Below, in pieces: positions 45,311-55,804 of a DNA stretch of 64,000 nt. The position numbers and the translations under genes were made by a program. Source of the stretch: Ariolimax columbianus. Its lineage: Eukaryota > Mollusca > Gastropoda > Stylommatophora > Arionidae. Where the stretch lies: contig JAVGWX010000005.1 in NCBI GenBank assembly GCA_036924085.1, positions 77,811,547-77,875,546 of the forward strand. Reading direction: 5' to 3'. The notes beneath the pieces were generated by a model, which saw only the letters and a program-made list of their open reading frames with translations, ran no database searches and was not told where the DNA came from. The stretch's first letter is position 1, and each line of letters opens with the position of its first letter.

Positions 45311-45564
45311 GCAAATGTCTCCTAGTCTATCTTCTCAAATCGTGCAGTCTAATGCTTCGTGTTCCCCAATCGCGTATTGTAAGAAAAGAGGCTCCTGCTC
45401 CTGGCCCGCCAGGCTTTTTATAACACGAGACTATTTTCTTAGTCGGCGCTACTTGCAAGATGGCGTCGCTATTACTCCGCCATTCGTCGCGGTACTCACC
45501 GACTGAGTGGTCAGACCCATGTGGGAAGTCCGTGGGGAGACAAGATTTGTCTGCCCAGACTAAA

Positions 45565-46439
45565 TCTGTCACACAACCATTTACATTTCAAAATAACGAT
45601 ATGCTTTTAATTATAACTTTTACATTTTACTTAGTTGCGATTTTTCATAGCTAATTGTGACCTCATAGGATGATGAGGAAGTACACGTTGCCAAGACATA
45701 TTCAAAAGGCCATATTGCTATTTGAATTCTTTCTTGTATTTCCTCATTTGTAACTTGGGCTTCTTATCTGATGTTTAGAAGTAACTGGAGAGCCATGTTA
45801 ATATCTACTGCTAAAGACTTTCATATGCAAAAATAGTGTTTCGGCTAAACGAAAATATGCCCCTTCAGTAATCATAGGGATAAAAATATGTTGAATTCTG
45901 GTCACATGTTTAGAAGATCACGTGACGTATCTTTGTTTAAATATGGAATATGCTGCATTGTGGAATACATTATTTTCACCATAATATAATATGTTAGCAT
46001 TAGCTATCAATTTGTGCCGTTAAAAATAAACTTTAGATAAAAACAGAGACAGATCTGAAGTGTGTTAACTTATCACCTTGGCTTGACTGCTAGCAAATAC
46101 TGTATGACAATAATAACAACACGAATCAATCAATCAGAAGGGGGGAGAGAGTGGTGATGATGGGGGTGGACGCTTGTAGTTGAGAGGCAGATATCGCTGG
46201 AACAGAAGCCAGGTGACCAGACAAAAGTGGCCCGAATGAATCAAAACAATCAATGATCAGCATATCCTGTTAAGAACAGAGGAAGGCTATCATGCTGAGT
46301 GGATCGAACTGTCTTTATAAGGAGGTGACAGAGGACATACGTAAAGAATCATTTAAGATAAAAGGTTACAGAATGATATTTGTAAGAGACATAGATTAAT
46401 AGTCAAACAGTCTGTAGTTGTGTCTTCAATTAGATACTA
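45565..46439. other. Unassigned AT-rich stretch
   Basis: No coding or repeat signal recognised. Confidence 0.35.
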
Positions 46440-46990
46440 AACAATACGACTGTGTTCTGTCTATAGATATTCGATATCACACACTGAATAACTGTGTTCT
46501 GTCAATATATAAAATATATCACCCACTCTATAACTGTTCTGTCTACAGAAGTTAGATATCAAACACTCTACGACTGTGTCCTGTCTAAAGAAGTTAGATA
46601 TCAAACACTCTACGACTGTGTCCTGTCTATAGAAGTTAGATATCAAACACTTCACGACTGTGTCCTGTCTACAGAAGTTAGATATCCAACATTCTGCGAC
46701 TGTGTCCTGTCTACAACAGTTAGTTATCCAACACTCTGCGACTGTGTCCTGTCTACAGAAGTTAGATATCAAACACTCGACGACTGTGTCCTGTCCACAA
46801 AGATTAGATATCAAACACTTTACGACTGTGTCTTGTCTACAGAAGTTAGATATCAATCACTTTACGACTGTGTCTTGTCTACAGAAGATATATATCAAAC
46901 ACTCTACGACTGTATCCTGTCTACAAAAGTTAGATATCAAACACTCTACGACTGTGTCTTGACCACAAAGATTAGATATCAAACAGTCAA
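46440..46990. repeat. Minisatellite, 42-bp unit, left half
   Basis: About thirteen copies of GTCCTGTCTACAGAAGTTAG, ATATCAAACACTCTACGACT, GT. Because 42 is 14 codons, frames such as CVLSTEVRYQTLYD stay open on both strands. The unit resembles that of 47460-48140. Confidence 0.95.
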
Positions 46991-47257
46991 TACTAAGAAG
47001 GATCAAAACGTTTTACACTTTAGTGTGCATTCACTCTGAAAGACGATACACTTCTCCCGTTTCTTCTTCACCTTCCCAATACCCTGATTGTAGAACTCCG
47101 TCTGGGCCAGGAACCACGTCTCCAGTTGTCCAATCACGCCATGGACGTCAGAAAATCCACGTCCACAAAGCGGACTTTTCATGTTTAGAACAGGAAGATG
47201 TCTGGTGAGAATGGTGGATGTGACATGATTTTATACCCGCACGTTTTTCTGATGCTC

Positions 47258-47389
47258 AGAACTGTTACTGAACTGGAGACGTGGTACCAGGCCCAGACAG
47301 AGGAATTCTACAATCAAGTCATCAGGGACGAGAAGAAGAAACCGGAGAAGTGTATCGTATTGCGGGGTGAATACACAGAGAAGGACTAA
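47258..47389 (+). mobile_element. Possible mariner transposase C-terminal fragment
   Basis: Reads ELETWYQAQTEEFYNQVIRD, EKKKPEKCIVLRGEY and a stop. The order EFY...I......EKCI...G.Y.E resembles the last about 35 residues of mariner transposases (FF..GI..L..RWEKCI...G.YFE). Upstream sequence (47040-47257) gives no recognisable part. It sits inside a 460-base interruption of the 42-bp array, which suggests that the interruption is an inserted, decayed element. Confidence 0.4.
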
Positions 47390-47459
47390 AGTTCACACCA
47401 ATTTCCAGTCAAGTGCCTCGACTACTTCATAGAGTACACAATGTTTCGACCCTATATTG

Positions 47460-48140
47460 TTACTGTCTCCTGCTCACAAAGATTAAACATCAAGCAGCCT
47501 ATAACTGTGTTCTGTCTACAAAGATTAGATTTCTAGCAGATTAAAAACTGTGTCCTCCCCACAAAGATTAGATATCTAACAGTCTGTAACTGTGTCGTGT
47601 CCACAACGATTATATATATAACAGTCAATAACTGTGTCCTGTCCACCAAGATTAGATATTAAGCAGCCTATAAATGTGTGCTGTCAACCAAGATTAGATA
47701 TCCAACAGCCTATAAATGTGTGCTGTCAACCAAGATTAGATATCCAACAGCCTATAAATGTGTGCTGTCAACCAAGATTAGATATCCAACAGCCTATAAA
47801 TGTGTCATGTCCACCAAGATTAGATATTAAGCAGCCTATAAATGTGTGCTGTCAACCAAGATTAGATATCCAACAACCTATAAATGTGTCCTATCCACCA
47901 AGATTAGATATTAAGCAGCCTCTAAATGTGTGCTGTCAACCAAGATTAGATATTCAACAGCCTATAAATGTGTCCTATCCACCAAGATTAGATATTAAGC
48001 AGCCTATAAATGTGTGCTGTCCACAAAGATTAGATATCCATCAGCCTATAAATGTGTGTTGTCAACCAAGATTAGATATCCATCAGCCTATAAATGTGTG
48101 CTGTCAACCAAGATTAGATATCCAACAGCCTATAACTACT
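47460..48140. repeat. Minisatellite, 42-bp unit, right half
   Basis: About sixteen copies of GTGCTGTCAACCAAGATTAG, ATATCCAACAGCCTATAAAT, GT, with a sub-variant using GTCCACCAAG and ATTAAGCAGC at intervals. The same framework (TGTCC..TCCAC.AAGATTAGATATC) occurs in the left half, so both are one array split by the 47000-47459 segment. Confidence 0.95.
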
Positions 48141-48655
48141 AGCTGGTCCATGTAGAGAACATCTGCCCGCTAGGAACTATACTCACACATGAAAGAAATC
48201 ATAACACTTTTATATTGAAAGTTGTTCTATTATTATTAACATTAATCATTGTCTCATACAATATTATGTATTACAAAACTTGATGTAATAAGTTTGAATA
48301 TAGAAAAACAAATTATAATAAAACAAATAAAAATACAAACAATGCTCGCGCTGCTTTCAAATTTCTGATAATGGTTTATTGGTACGTTGAAATAATTGTG
48401 TTATGGCCAGTTAGGACTATCATAACTGAAAAAAGTATTAATATGAAACAATTATTGCCGAACCCATTAGGACCAATTTCACCAAAATGGAAATAGAGAA
48501 AAATCATCGTTAAATATGACATTTACATAAAATCTGCTTGTCAAACTTACGTTTTTATAAATGAAATTAGCCATAGCGCTATTTGAATTCTAAAAAAATT
48601 GTCATCATTAAAAGTTAATACACTTGAAGCAAAATTAAGTAAATATTCATCGTCT
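48141..48655. other. Unassigned AT-rich spacer
   Basis: No recognised signal. Confidence 0.35.
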
Positions 48656-48659
48656 TCTA

Positions 48660-50215
48660 TTCTTCTTCTTCTTCTTCTCTTCTTCTTCGTACGCTGTTAG
48701 AGGTAAACTTGAATTTGTTCGAAGATAGCAGCTGTCATCCTGAAGCTGTCGACACTGCCATAGAGCGTGTCTAGTGTTGCCACTGGTGATGGCTACATGT
48801 GCTTTCTCTGGTCCTCGTATGTCGGGTAATTTTGCAGCAGACGTTCAGCGGTCATTTTCCCTGTACCACAGGTGCATTCGTCAGTGCCACCTATCTTCAG
48901 TTTATTGAATAGATGGTACCTCAGTCTGTTGTGGCCTGTGCGGAATCTGAAGACCACGACCTGCTCTCTTTTGTTCAACTGGTAATAGGCATCATTTTTT
49001 GTGTACCCAGTATGTTCTGTTTCCCATTTGGTCATGTATCTGGCCCTAATAAACCGTTTGGACTCTTCGTATGTCCCACTAGAATCTGGTTGTGGTAGTC
49101 TTGCACCTTCTTTTGCCAGTCTGTCTGCCTCCTCGTTGCCTTGGATGTTGCAGTTGGATGGAACCCACTGTACCACTACTCTGTTTGGTGCGGACTGCTG
49201 GCATAGTTGACAGAGTACTGCTCTTAAATCATTAAGTTCTGTAGTTTTTTGGCTTTTTAGTGCTGTAACCACGACAAGGGCATCTGTAAACAGAACTATC
49301 TGGCTTTCATTGCTTTCGCCTGTCAGCATTGCTTTTACTGCAGCCTTCAGTGCCTCTGCCTCCGCTCTGAAATTGCTTGAGAATTTTCCAGTAGCCACTT
49401 TCAATGTTATTTTTCTACCATTTGTTAGGCTCAGGAATACCCCACCCTCTCCATTCTGTGTTGTGTTTGTTACAGGTCTAGTCCATGCTTGGGTACTTTT
49501 CCGTTATGTACCTCAGGGTTATGTCTCTTCTTTCTGTTTCAGTCTGGCTGTTCTTGTTTCCAACACCTGGTATATTTTCTACCACCTCCGGAATGAAATG
49601 CTGCTTCCATGTGGGTTTGCGTACAGTAGGGATGGGCTTTGGTGTTGTTATGGTGTTCATAGGGTCTTCGCTCATCTTTGCTTTGGCTATTTCTACAAAG
49701 TTTCTGCGCTTTAGTTTCCCTTTTCCAAATCTATTTAGTCTCTGATGCATTGGATGGTCTGTCAGTCTTCTTAGTTTCTCTGCTTGCTGCTGGGCTCTGC
49801 AGTCTCTTATGTCGGTCATGGATTGCAGATGTGTAATCTTTTTAAGTTCTATAATTGGCGTTGACTTCATGCCTCCTGTTATAACTCTCATGGCTTGGTT
49901 TTAAAGTTTGCTAATTTTATCAAAGTTCGCCTTTGTTGCTGTTGGCCATGCGCAATGCCATACTCGAGAACTGGTCTCACTCTTCCAGTGTACAATTTCT
50001 TCAGTATTCTTTCATCTGCTCCCCAGTCTGTGCCATCAAGTTTCCTCATGATTGCCATTCTTTGTCTGGCTCTCATTCGGTTTCTCTCGATCTGACTTTT
50101 CCATGTCATGCGCCTATCAAATGTGACGCCCAAGTAGTTTGGGTTGTCGTTTGGCCGCAGATATTTGCCGTTAAGACTTATTTTGGTGTTCTGTGGTTTA
50201 TTTGAAAGGTCTTCT
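48660..50215 (-). mobile_element. RNase-H-bearing LINE, 3' half, copy 1 (minus)
   Basis: Order on the minus strand: RT thumb (YLGVTFDRRMTWKSQIERNR, RPVLEYGIAH), connection (LRVITGGMKSTPIIEL and HPMHQRLNRFGKGKLKR), then RNase H. In RNase H the first Asp block is degraded; the Glu helix SNFRAEAEALKAAVKAM, the second Asp IVLFTDALVVVTAL and QWVPSNCNIQGNEEADRLAK are visible, with Asn where the conserved His normally sits. After it come RTGHNRLRYHLFNKLKIG and a Cys motif (TDECTCGTGKMTAE). The 3' end is a GAA-type tail (plus-strand TTCTTCTTC at 48660-48690). The domain order is that of I/Nimb-type LINEs. It is 5' truncated and frameshifted. Confidence 0.85.
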
Positions 50216-50219
50216 ATTC

Positions 50220-51010
50220 AATAGAAGATATTTAATGAATTCGCTGTGATCAATGCAGCAAATACCAAAATGCAAGAAGTGACCATACAAAGAGATTTAG
50301 TTTTGGACAGTTTAATTAAACATGTAATACCTTATTTCACATTTGATAGAAACAAATAAATTGACATACATTCTTAGAAAATAAGATAATCACAAACCCC
50401 ACACATGCCATTAATTAATGATGTGAAATTAATTATTGAAAGTACTCTTCGTATAAAGAAAAAAATAGTTCATATAATTGCTTTGTAAGCACAATTTCTG
50501 ATTAAACGATTTGTTGAGAAAGTTGTTTCCGATTCGAATGATTTTACTTTGAAGAGACTCCTGCATGTGTGAATGGTTGTCGAGGGTAAAGGAGCATTTT
50601 ATTAACTGTATTTGTGACTAACAAGAGTTGATGGTAATGGGAAATAATAATCTAACTTTCAATTGGTTTATTTCAAATTTAAAAGGCACGGCTGTATCGG
50701 ATATAATATGTAGGATTATGGGAATGAGAATAACTTGAGAATTTTTTTAATTGAAAAATGATGTTTCAATTGTGTTATTTTTTAATCGTATAACTGTCAT
50801 TCGTGTCACATTGCACATGCTTTTGAGCTAAATTCCTCAGTAACATAGTTATAACACCCATTTGTAACTAAAATAGGTTTATGTGACGACACTCCAGTAA
50901 GTGTTATAATGTGAAAAAATCCATTGGGTATGCTAGCCTGTCTCAACTTCGCCAACGATGGTATTCAAACTTTCATAAAGTCTCCCTGTTTTCACTGTCA
51001 GAATGACATT
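50220..51010. other. Unassigned AT-rich stretch
   Basis: No coding or repeat signal. It may be part of the same old element as the helicase trace that follows. Confidence 0.35.
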
Positions 51011-51014
51011 TCAT

Positions 51015-51300
51015 TTAAGTTTTTGAAGGGTGACTACTGAAATATATATAGTTGTTCAACAAGATGGTCAGTTTCTGGAGGGCATGTTCTTGGTAATTGA
51101 TCTGTTTCTCCAATTTGTCTTCACCTACTTCCAGCAGCCATTCTATGACTGATCCTTCAGTCTTCATAGCACGCATGTTTCTGGTTAGTTTCATTACATA
51201 GAATACAGACCGTAATGTATGTTTTATGAACATCTATCAACTATCAGTGATCGTCTCCTTATGTCAGGTAATACTTGAAACGAAAGTCTTCAACCAGTGA
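51015..51300 (-). mobile_element. PIF1/Helitron-type helicase fragment (tentative)
   Basis: The minus-strand open stretch reads IKHTLRSVFYVMKLTRNMRA and, further on, SVIEWLLEVGEDKLE. The pattern LT.NMR.......WLL..G.GKL is a signature of the PIF1-like helicase domain carried by Helitron rolling-circle transposons and by related cellular genes. Upstream on the same strand (to about 51460) is more degenerate sequence, possibly the preceding helicase motif. Only about 70 residues are readable and no Rep domain or Helitron end was found. Confidence 0.45.
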
Positions 51301-51460
51301 AGTGATCATGTTTACAAATGGTTTATTACAACCCCTCACATCAGATACTTCAGAAGTCTGTCTACAACCAAGAAAACGTGTACATGAGTCATTGGAGTTT
51401 CGTTCGGTACTCTTAATGTTGAATCCATCAGCATCTTTGCCTCCAGTGTGTTTAGTGTGA

Positions 51461-51829
51461 TACTGCGAGTAGTAGTAGAATTCAGGTCAACTTTGTATAT
51501 TTATTTATATAATTTTTAATTTTACAAATAGAGAATTCATTTCATGAGGTAAAAATGTAATGCTAGTTGAAGCTACAGAGGTTACTTTGTGGCATTGTTC
51601 TCTAATTGTTTGTATTATTGTGTCGCACACAAACAATCCATCTATAAGAAACTATGTTCACATTTTCATCTCCATGTACCGCATCAAGTACTGCTGCAAA
51701 AGCCATTTGTAGCTCATTATTGTACATGCACCGACTTTGACTTGTTCTTCTAAAATGTCATATTTGTTTCAATGAAAATAGATAAGGTATAATTATAATT
51801 GATAGCTTAAGTTGTGTACTTATGTACGT
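51461..51829. other. Unassigned spacer
   Basis: AT-rich, no recognised signal. Confidence 0.35.
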
Positions 51830-52015
51830 ACATGCACGCACGCACACTAGCACCCACACACACACACACCTACCTACCTACCTAACTATCTACCTACATA
51901 CATACATACATACATACACACACAACACACACACACACATGCATACATACACACATATATACAAATACACACACACACACATACCCACGCACGCACACAC
52001 AGTACATAAATTATA
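51830..52015. repeat. CA/CATA microsatellite cluster
   Basis: Mixed (CA)n, (CTAC)n and (CATA)n runs. The Thr/His-rich frame through it is an artefact. Confidence 0.95.
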
Positions 52016-52105
52016 TACACACATTGTTCACACGTCCGCGTGTTTCTATAATGATGAGGATTGCGCCGGTCAATGTTTTGATCTCGACGGAAACAATATT
52101 CCTCG

Positions 52106-52232
52106 ATGTGTTTAAATGTTTTTAATATTAACGTTAGTAGTCATTCCGCCAGTGACGCTATTATTTATGGATGTGTTTAATATTTTAATTATTAACGTCA
52201 GCAGTCATTCCGCCAAGGACGCTATTTTTTCT
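52106..52232. repeat. Two-copy ~63-bp tandem duplication
   Basis: GATGTGTTTAA, TTTTAAT(A)TTATTAACGT, then AGTCATTCCGCC and GACGCTATT occur twice in a row. It lies about 100 bases upstream of the candidate exon. Confidence 0.85.
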
Positions 52233-52336
52233 ATTAATGGACAAATGAAACACCCAACGCGATTCTCTCCCATAACTCGTTTTCTTAATCCAGCGGTTTC
52301 AAGGAGGATGAAAACATATGACATTTCACGGATAAA

Positions 52337-52502
52337 ATGTCGTCAGTTCTTCTGAAAAATGTGATTGCACACAAAAAGCATAGAGGAAAACGTACATGTT
52401 GGTACACACATCGACTGCCTTTACTCTGCACGTGTTTTGGTTTATTTTGGTGTGCTCTGGCAGTTGTAATGCTGTTCCTGTATTCTCGTCTGGTTCAGAA
52501 TG
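52337..52502 (+). CDS. Candidate host first coding exon, type II membrane protein start
   Basis: Codes for 55 residues plus one base. Residues 7-26 are basic (KNVIAHKKHRGKR), then residues 27-50 form one hydrophobic span (LPLLCTCFGLFWCALAVVML, FLYS). This is the layout of a short cytosolic tail and signal anchor, as in many type II membrane enzymes. An in-frame TGA 15 bases upstream makes this ATG the first possible start, and A at -3 is favourable. At 52502/52503 the sequence AATG|GTAAGT is a near-perfect splice donor, giving a phase-1 exon end. No downstream exon is identifiable in the window: the next 4 kb is minisatellite and LINE. It matches no family that I recognise. It could still be chance. 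Confidence 0.35.
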
Positions 52503-52554
52503 GTAAGTACCAAGTGACTTTGTGTTGACATTGCAAGAATACTTCATTGCTGAA

Positions 52555-53150
52555 CACATAGAAACGATAGTTAATGGTGTACAATAGAAACAATTATGAC
52601 TACTGTTGTATAAAATAAACACATTATGATTATTGTTGTACAATAGAAAAACATTCTGACTATTGTTGTACAATAGAAAAACATTCTGACTATTGTTGTA
52701 CAATAGAAAAACATTCTGATTATTGTTACTAGAAATACATTCTGACTATTTTATACAATTGAAACACCGCTTTACTATTGTTGCACAATAGAAACATATT
52801 CTCGCTTTTTTTTTAAATACAAAAACATTTTAACTGTTGTTGCACAATATAAATATTCTGACTATTGTTGCACAATATAAACATATTATGACTATTGTTG
52901 TACAATTTAAACGTATTCTGACAACATGTACAATAAAAGCACATTCTGACTAATGTTGCACAATATAAACATATTTTGGCAAAATGTATACAGTTTAATC
53001 AATGACTTAAATAGAAGCACATTCCACTAATTCTGTAAAATATGAAAATATTCTGACAAATGTTGGTACAACAGAAACATATTTTGACAAATGTTGGTAC
53101 AACAGAAACAACTTCTGGATTATCGTGTGCAATAGAAACACATTTCTCTA
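52555..53150. repeat. Minisatellite, about 30-bp unit, left part
   Basis: About twenty copies of CTGACTATTGTTGTACAATA, GAAACACATT. The copies at 52600-52720 are nearly identical, with rising divergence on both sides. Confidence 0.95.
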
Positions 53151-53164
53151 CTGTTTTGGATCAT

Positions 53165-53815
53165 TATTGATGCCGCCAGACCACGGATTTGCCTGGAATT
53201 CACACTAGTCGACGACTTACACTTGTGTTTACGTAAACGTGGTGTTGTTTTCCGTCGGGACTTGGTATTTCGTTCTTTTTTTGTGTGATTTCTTCCATCC
53301 GTTTATCCTGGTCTGGACGCCGGCTGAATGGAACTACGCTTATACCTGTGTCGTATTTCACGGGTTAGTTCTGCCGGTTCACCTTCACGAATTTGGCGTG
53401 TGGGTATTTTAGATGCTACTATGATGAGCTGAATACAGCTGGGGAGAGATGCCAGACTCACTCACACGCTGAGTGTTGTCCATACGACCTCTTGTGGTTA
53501 TCGAAAAGGCACGACAAACTGCGTTAGATGCCATCCCACCTTTCTACCCTGCGGGTTACATGTTTACGGAAAGGCTTCGGTGGTAACCCTGAGGCAAAAT
53601 CATCTGCATCCTATGCTATCTCCAGTCGTCTTGATGAATGTCTTGCCACTGGCAAAAGGTAGCTTAGGCTCTGTGAGTGAGGTTGACAAAAGGCGCAGTT
53701 TCTTCCTCACTTTAATCCAAATCACCGCGCAAGTCACCCATTTCAGAGGACACAGCAAGAGATACGACTGTCCGCACGGCTGAACAAAGAGAGTGGTCTT
53801 CATCACGTGTGATGG
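53165..53815. other. Unidentified GC-richer insertion in the 30-bp array
   Basis: About 650 bases of moderately GC-rich sequence that interrupt the minisatellite cleanly. Small open frames exist on both strands (53580-53783 plus; 53600-53806 minus) without a recognised domain. Probably an unknown mobile element. Confidence 0.4.
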
Positions 53816-53819
53816 ACAA

Positions 53820-54215
53820 CTATTGTATGATTATGTATGTATAATAGACACACTGTCTGACAAATAGTTTACAACAGAAATAGATGTTGCTTAACAGTGC
53901 TCAACAGAAAAATAGAAACACGGTCCGACTAATGTCGTACAATAGAAACACATTCTGACTAATTCTATACAAGAGAAACACGATATCATTAATGCTGTAA
54001 AATGTAGAACATTATGACTATAGTGTACACTAGAAACATATTGTAATAATATAAACACATTGTCGCTAATGACTTACAATAAAAACACATTGTGAATATT
54101 GATGCACAATATAAACACATTTTGACCAATGATGTCCAACGGTATTCAGACTAATGGTATACAATATAAACACGATGTGACTAAATGTGTAATATAGATA
54201 CACGTTGTGGCTAAT
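53820..54215. repeat. Minisatellite, about 30-bp unit, middle part
   Basis: Continues the 52555 array with diverged units (ATAGAAACACATTCTGACTA, AT). One more unit appears at 56785-56815 beyond the LINE, showing that the LINE inserted inside the array. Confidence 0.9.
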
Positions 54216-54219
54216 ATTG

Positions 54220-55800
54220 TGCTGTTGTTCGTCTATCGCAATCGATGAGGAACACTTTGTCAACATCCACTGTTCGCATGCGTTCGATGATAGTCAACTG
54301 CAGCCCTGAATTGTCTGTTGCACTTAGTACAAGGAAATAGGACACCCACTTCCACCGGGATGGAAAAAGGATTAATGTGGGTTGACTTGCGGAGCAATCG
54401 TCTCTGGGTGGTCTCATCTATTCTTGATGCTTCATGTCTCTGAACACCTTCAGTAATAGTGCTGCTCCAGTATGTGCGATTGGTAGTGATTCTTTCCCAG
54501 TCATCGTGGTTAATACCGCACTGGATCAGTCATCTCTGTAGTGTGTTCTTGTACCTTTCCGTTGCCCGCCTCTTGCTCTCTTGTCATTTTGGAGTTTACC
54601 AGAGAGCAGCTCTTTTGGTATACGTTGATCTGACATGCGTACCACATGGTTAGCTCATCTCAGCAGTGTTGCATATATCATGGTGTGTATACTGGACATG
54701 CCCGTTTGCGCTAACACATCTGTATTTGGCACCATGTCCTGCCACCATGTCCTGTGATCTAGTTCACAGTAGTTTCCGCAAGCATTGCACGTGGAAGTGG
54801 TGTCTTTTCCCAACATGACAATTATAGACCGTACAGTCTCACACGTATATAAAAGGTTAAGTAGAACAATTTCAGCGCATACCTTTATTTTTATTTGAGT
54901 CCTGATCCCTCGCTTACCCCACACCTTAGTATGAAGTCTGCCAAAATGCCGCACCCGCCCTAGCTACTCTAGTATTGATCTCTTCATCAATTTGAATAAC
55001 CTGAGAAAGAATACTGCCAAAGTCCGTAAGTCTGTTCACATTTTTTAGATAGTGGCCATGTACCGCGATTAAAGGTTCCGAAAATGCCATATCTTTAGCC
55101 GGTTGATGTAGAACCTCTGTTTTTGATATATAGATGGTGAGGCGGAAGTTTGTGCAGGCTATGGCGAACAGATCCATGCATTATTGAATGTCATCCTCCG
55201 TATTTGAATGTAAGGCGCAGTAATCCACATAAAGTAAATCCCGCACAGTTACCTTGGGAATTTTGGTTTTGGCGTTGAACCTTCTCAGATTGAATAGCTG
55301 GCAGTCAGTGCGGTAGTAAAGACTAACTCCAACATCGCAATCGATGTAGGCATTCCACAGCTTGACAGAAAACAACATACTGAAAAGAGCAGGGGCCTGC
55401 GCACATCCCTATTTTACATCGCTACTAACAGTAAATGGGACAGAGTAGTTTCTCTGATCAATAACTCATAGAACGCATGCCGTAATTATATTGTCGCACC
55501 ATTGCAACAAATGTTGCCAGACACCCATACTTAGCCATAACGCTCCACAGACAGTTACATTTGACTGTATCAAAGGCCTTAGTGCGGTCCACAGACATCA
55601 CATAGAGAGAAACATTATGTTCTTGGCATTTCTATTGGATGAGCGAAGATCATATCAGTCGTTCCATGGTTCTTTCTAAAGCCACATTGAGTCCCAGGTA
55701 GTACACCCCGCTCCGGATGAAGATTTAGTCTGCGGAGAAGTATTTTTGCAAGCACCCTTCCTCCGACACACAGCAGAGATTACCGTATCTTTTATGTCAA
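54220..55800 (-). mobile_element. LINE, non-inverted 3' part: RT to zinc finger (minus)
   Basis: Minus strand from 55800: start of RT fingers (LPGTQCGFRKNHGTTDMIFA), a stop-ridden palm with a motif A trace near 55570, then MLFSVKLWNAYIDCDVGVSL and a motif C region read as LLYVDYCAL, where the catalytic FADD-type pair is destroyed. Thumb and connection follow (FRLTIYISKTEVLHQPAKDM, LTDFGSILS, IDEEINTRVARAGAAF, VWGKRGIRTQIKIKVC), then LSGKLQNDKRARGGQRKG. Near 54300 comes a C-terminal zinc-finger-like segment (CTKCNRQFRAAVDYHRTH). It joins head to head with the plus-strand part at 55805. Confidence 0.85.
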
Positions 55801-55804
55801 TGTT

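Larger units (their letters stand above)
44560..45560. other. GC-rich, CpG-containing block
   Basis: About 1 kb clearly richer in G, C and CpG than its AT-rich flanks. It includes CGCCGGTGAGTAC (44603-44615), a splice-donor-like string, whose inverse appears near 45490 (GCGGTACTCACCGAC). It could be a promoter/CpG region, an unrecognised transposon or a transferred segment. No open frame over 85 codons and no domain seen. Confidence 0.4.

Noticed and set aside
44603..45503. GC-rich block as a DNA transposon with terminal inverted repeats
   Set aside because: The GGTGAGTAC inverted match at its two ends is only about 10 bases and does not extend, so I do not claim terminal repeats.
48793..49404. 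Stand-alone cellular RNase H gene
   Set aside because: It is preceded on the same strand by reverse-transcriptase thumb sequence and followed by the LINE-type Cys motif and GAA tail, and the first Asp and the His are lost.
51822..52115. Secreted Cys-rich peptide (ending ACFYNDEDCAGQCFDLDG...)
   Set aside because: Most of the frame is a translated CA/CATA microsatellite. The Cys-containing tail is only about 25 residues and has no signal peptide.
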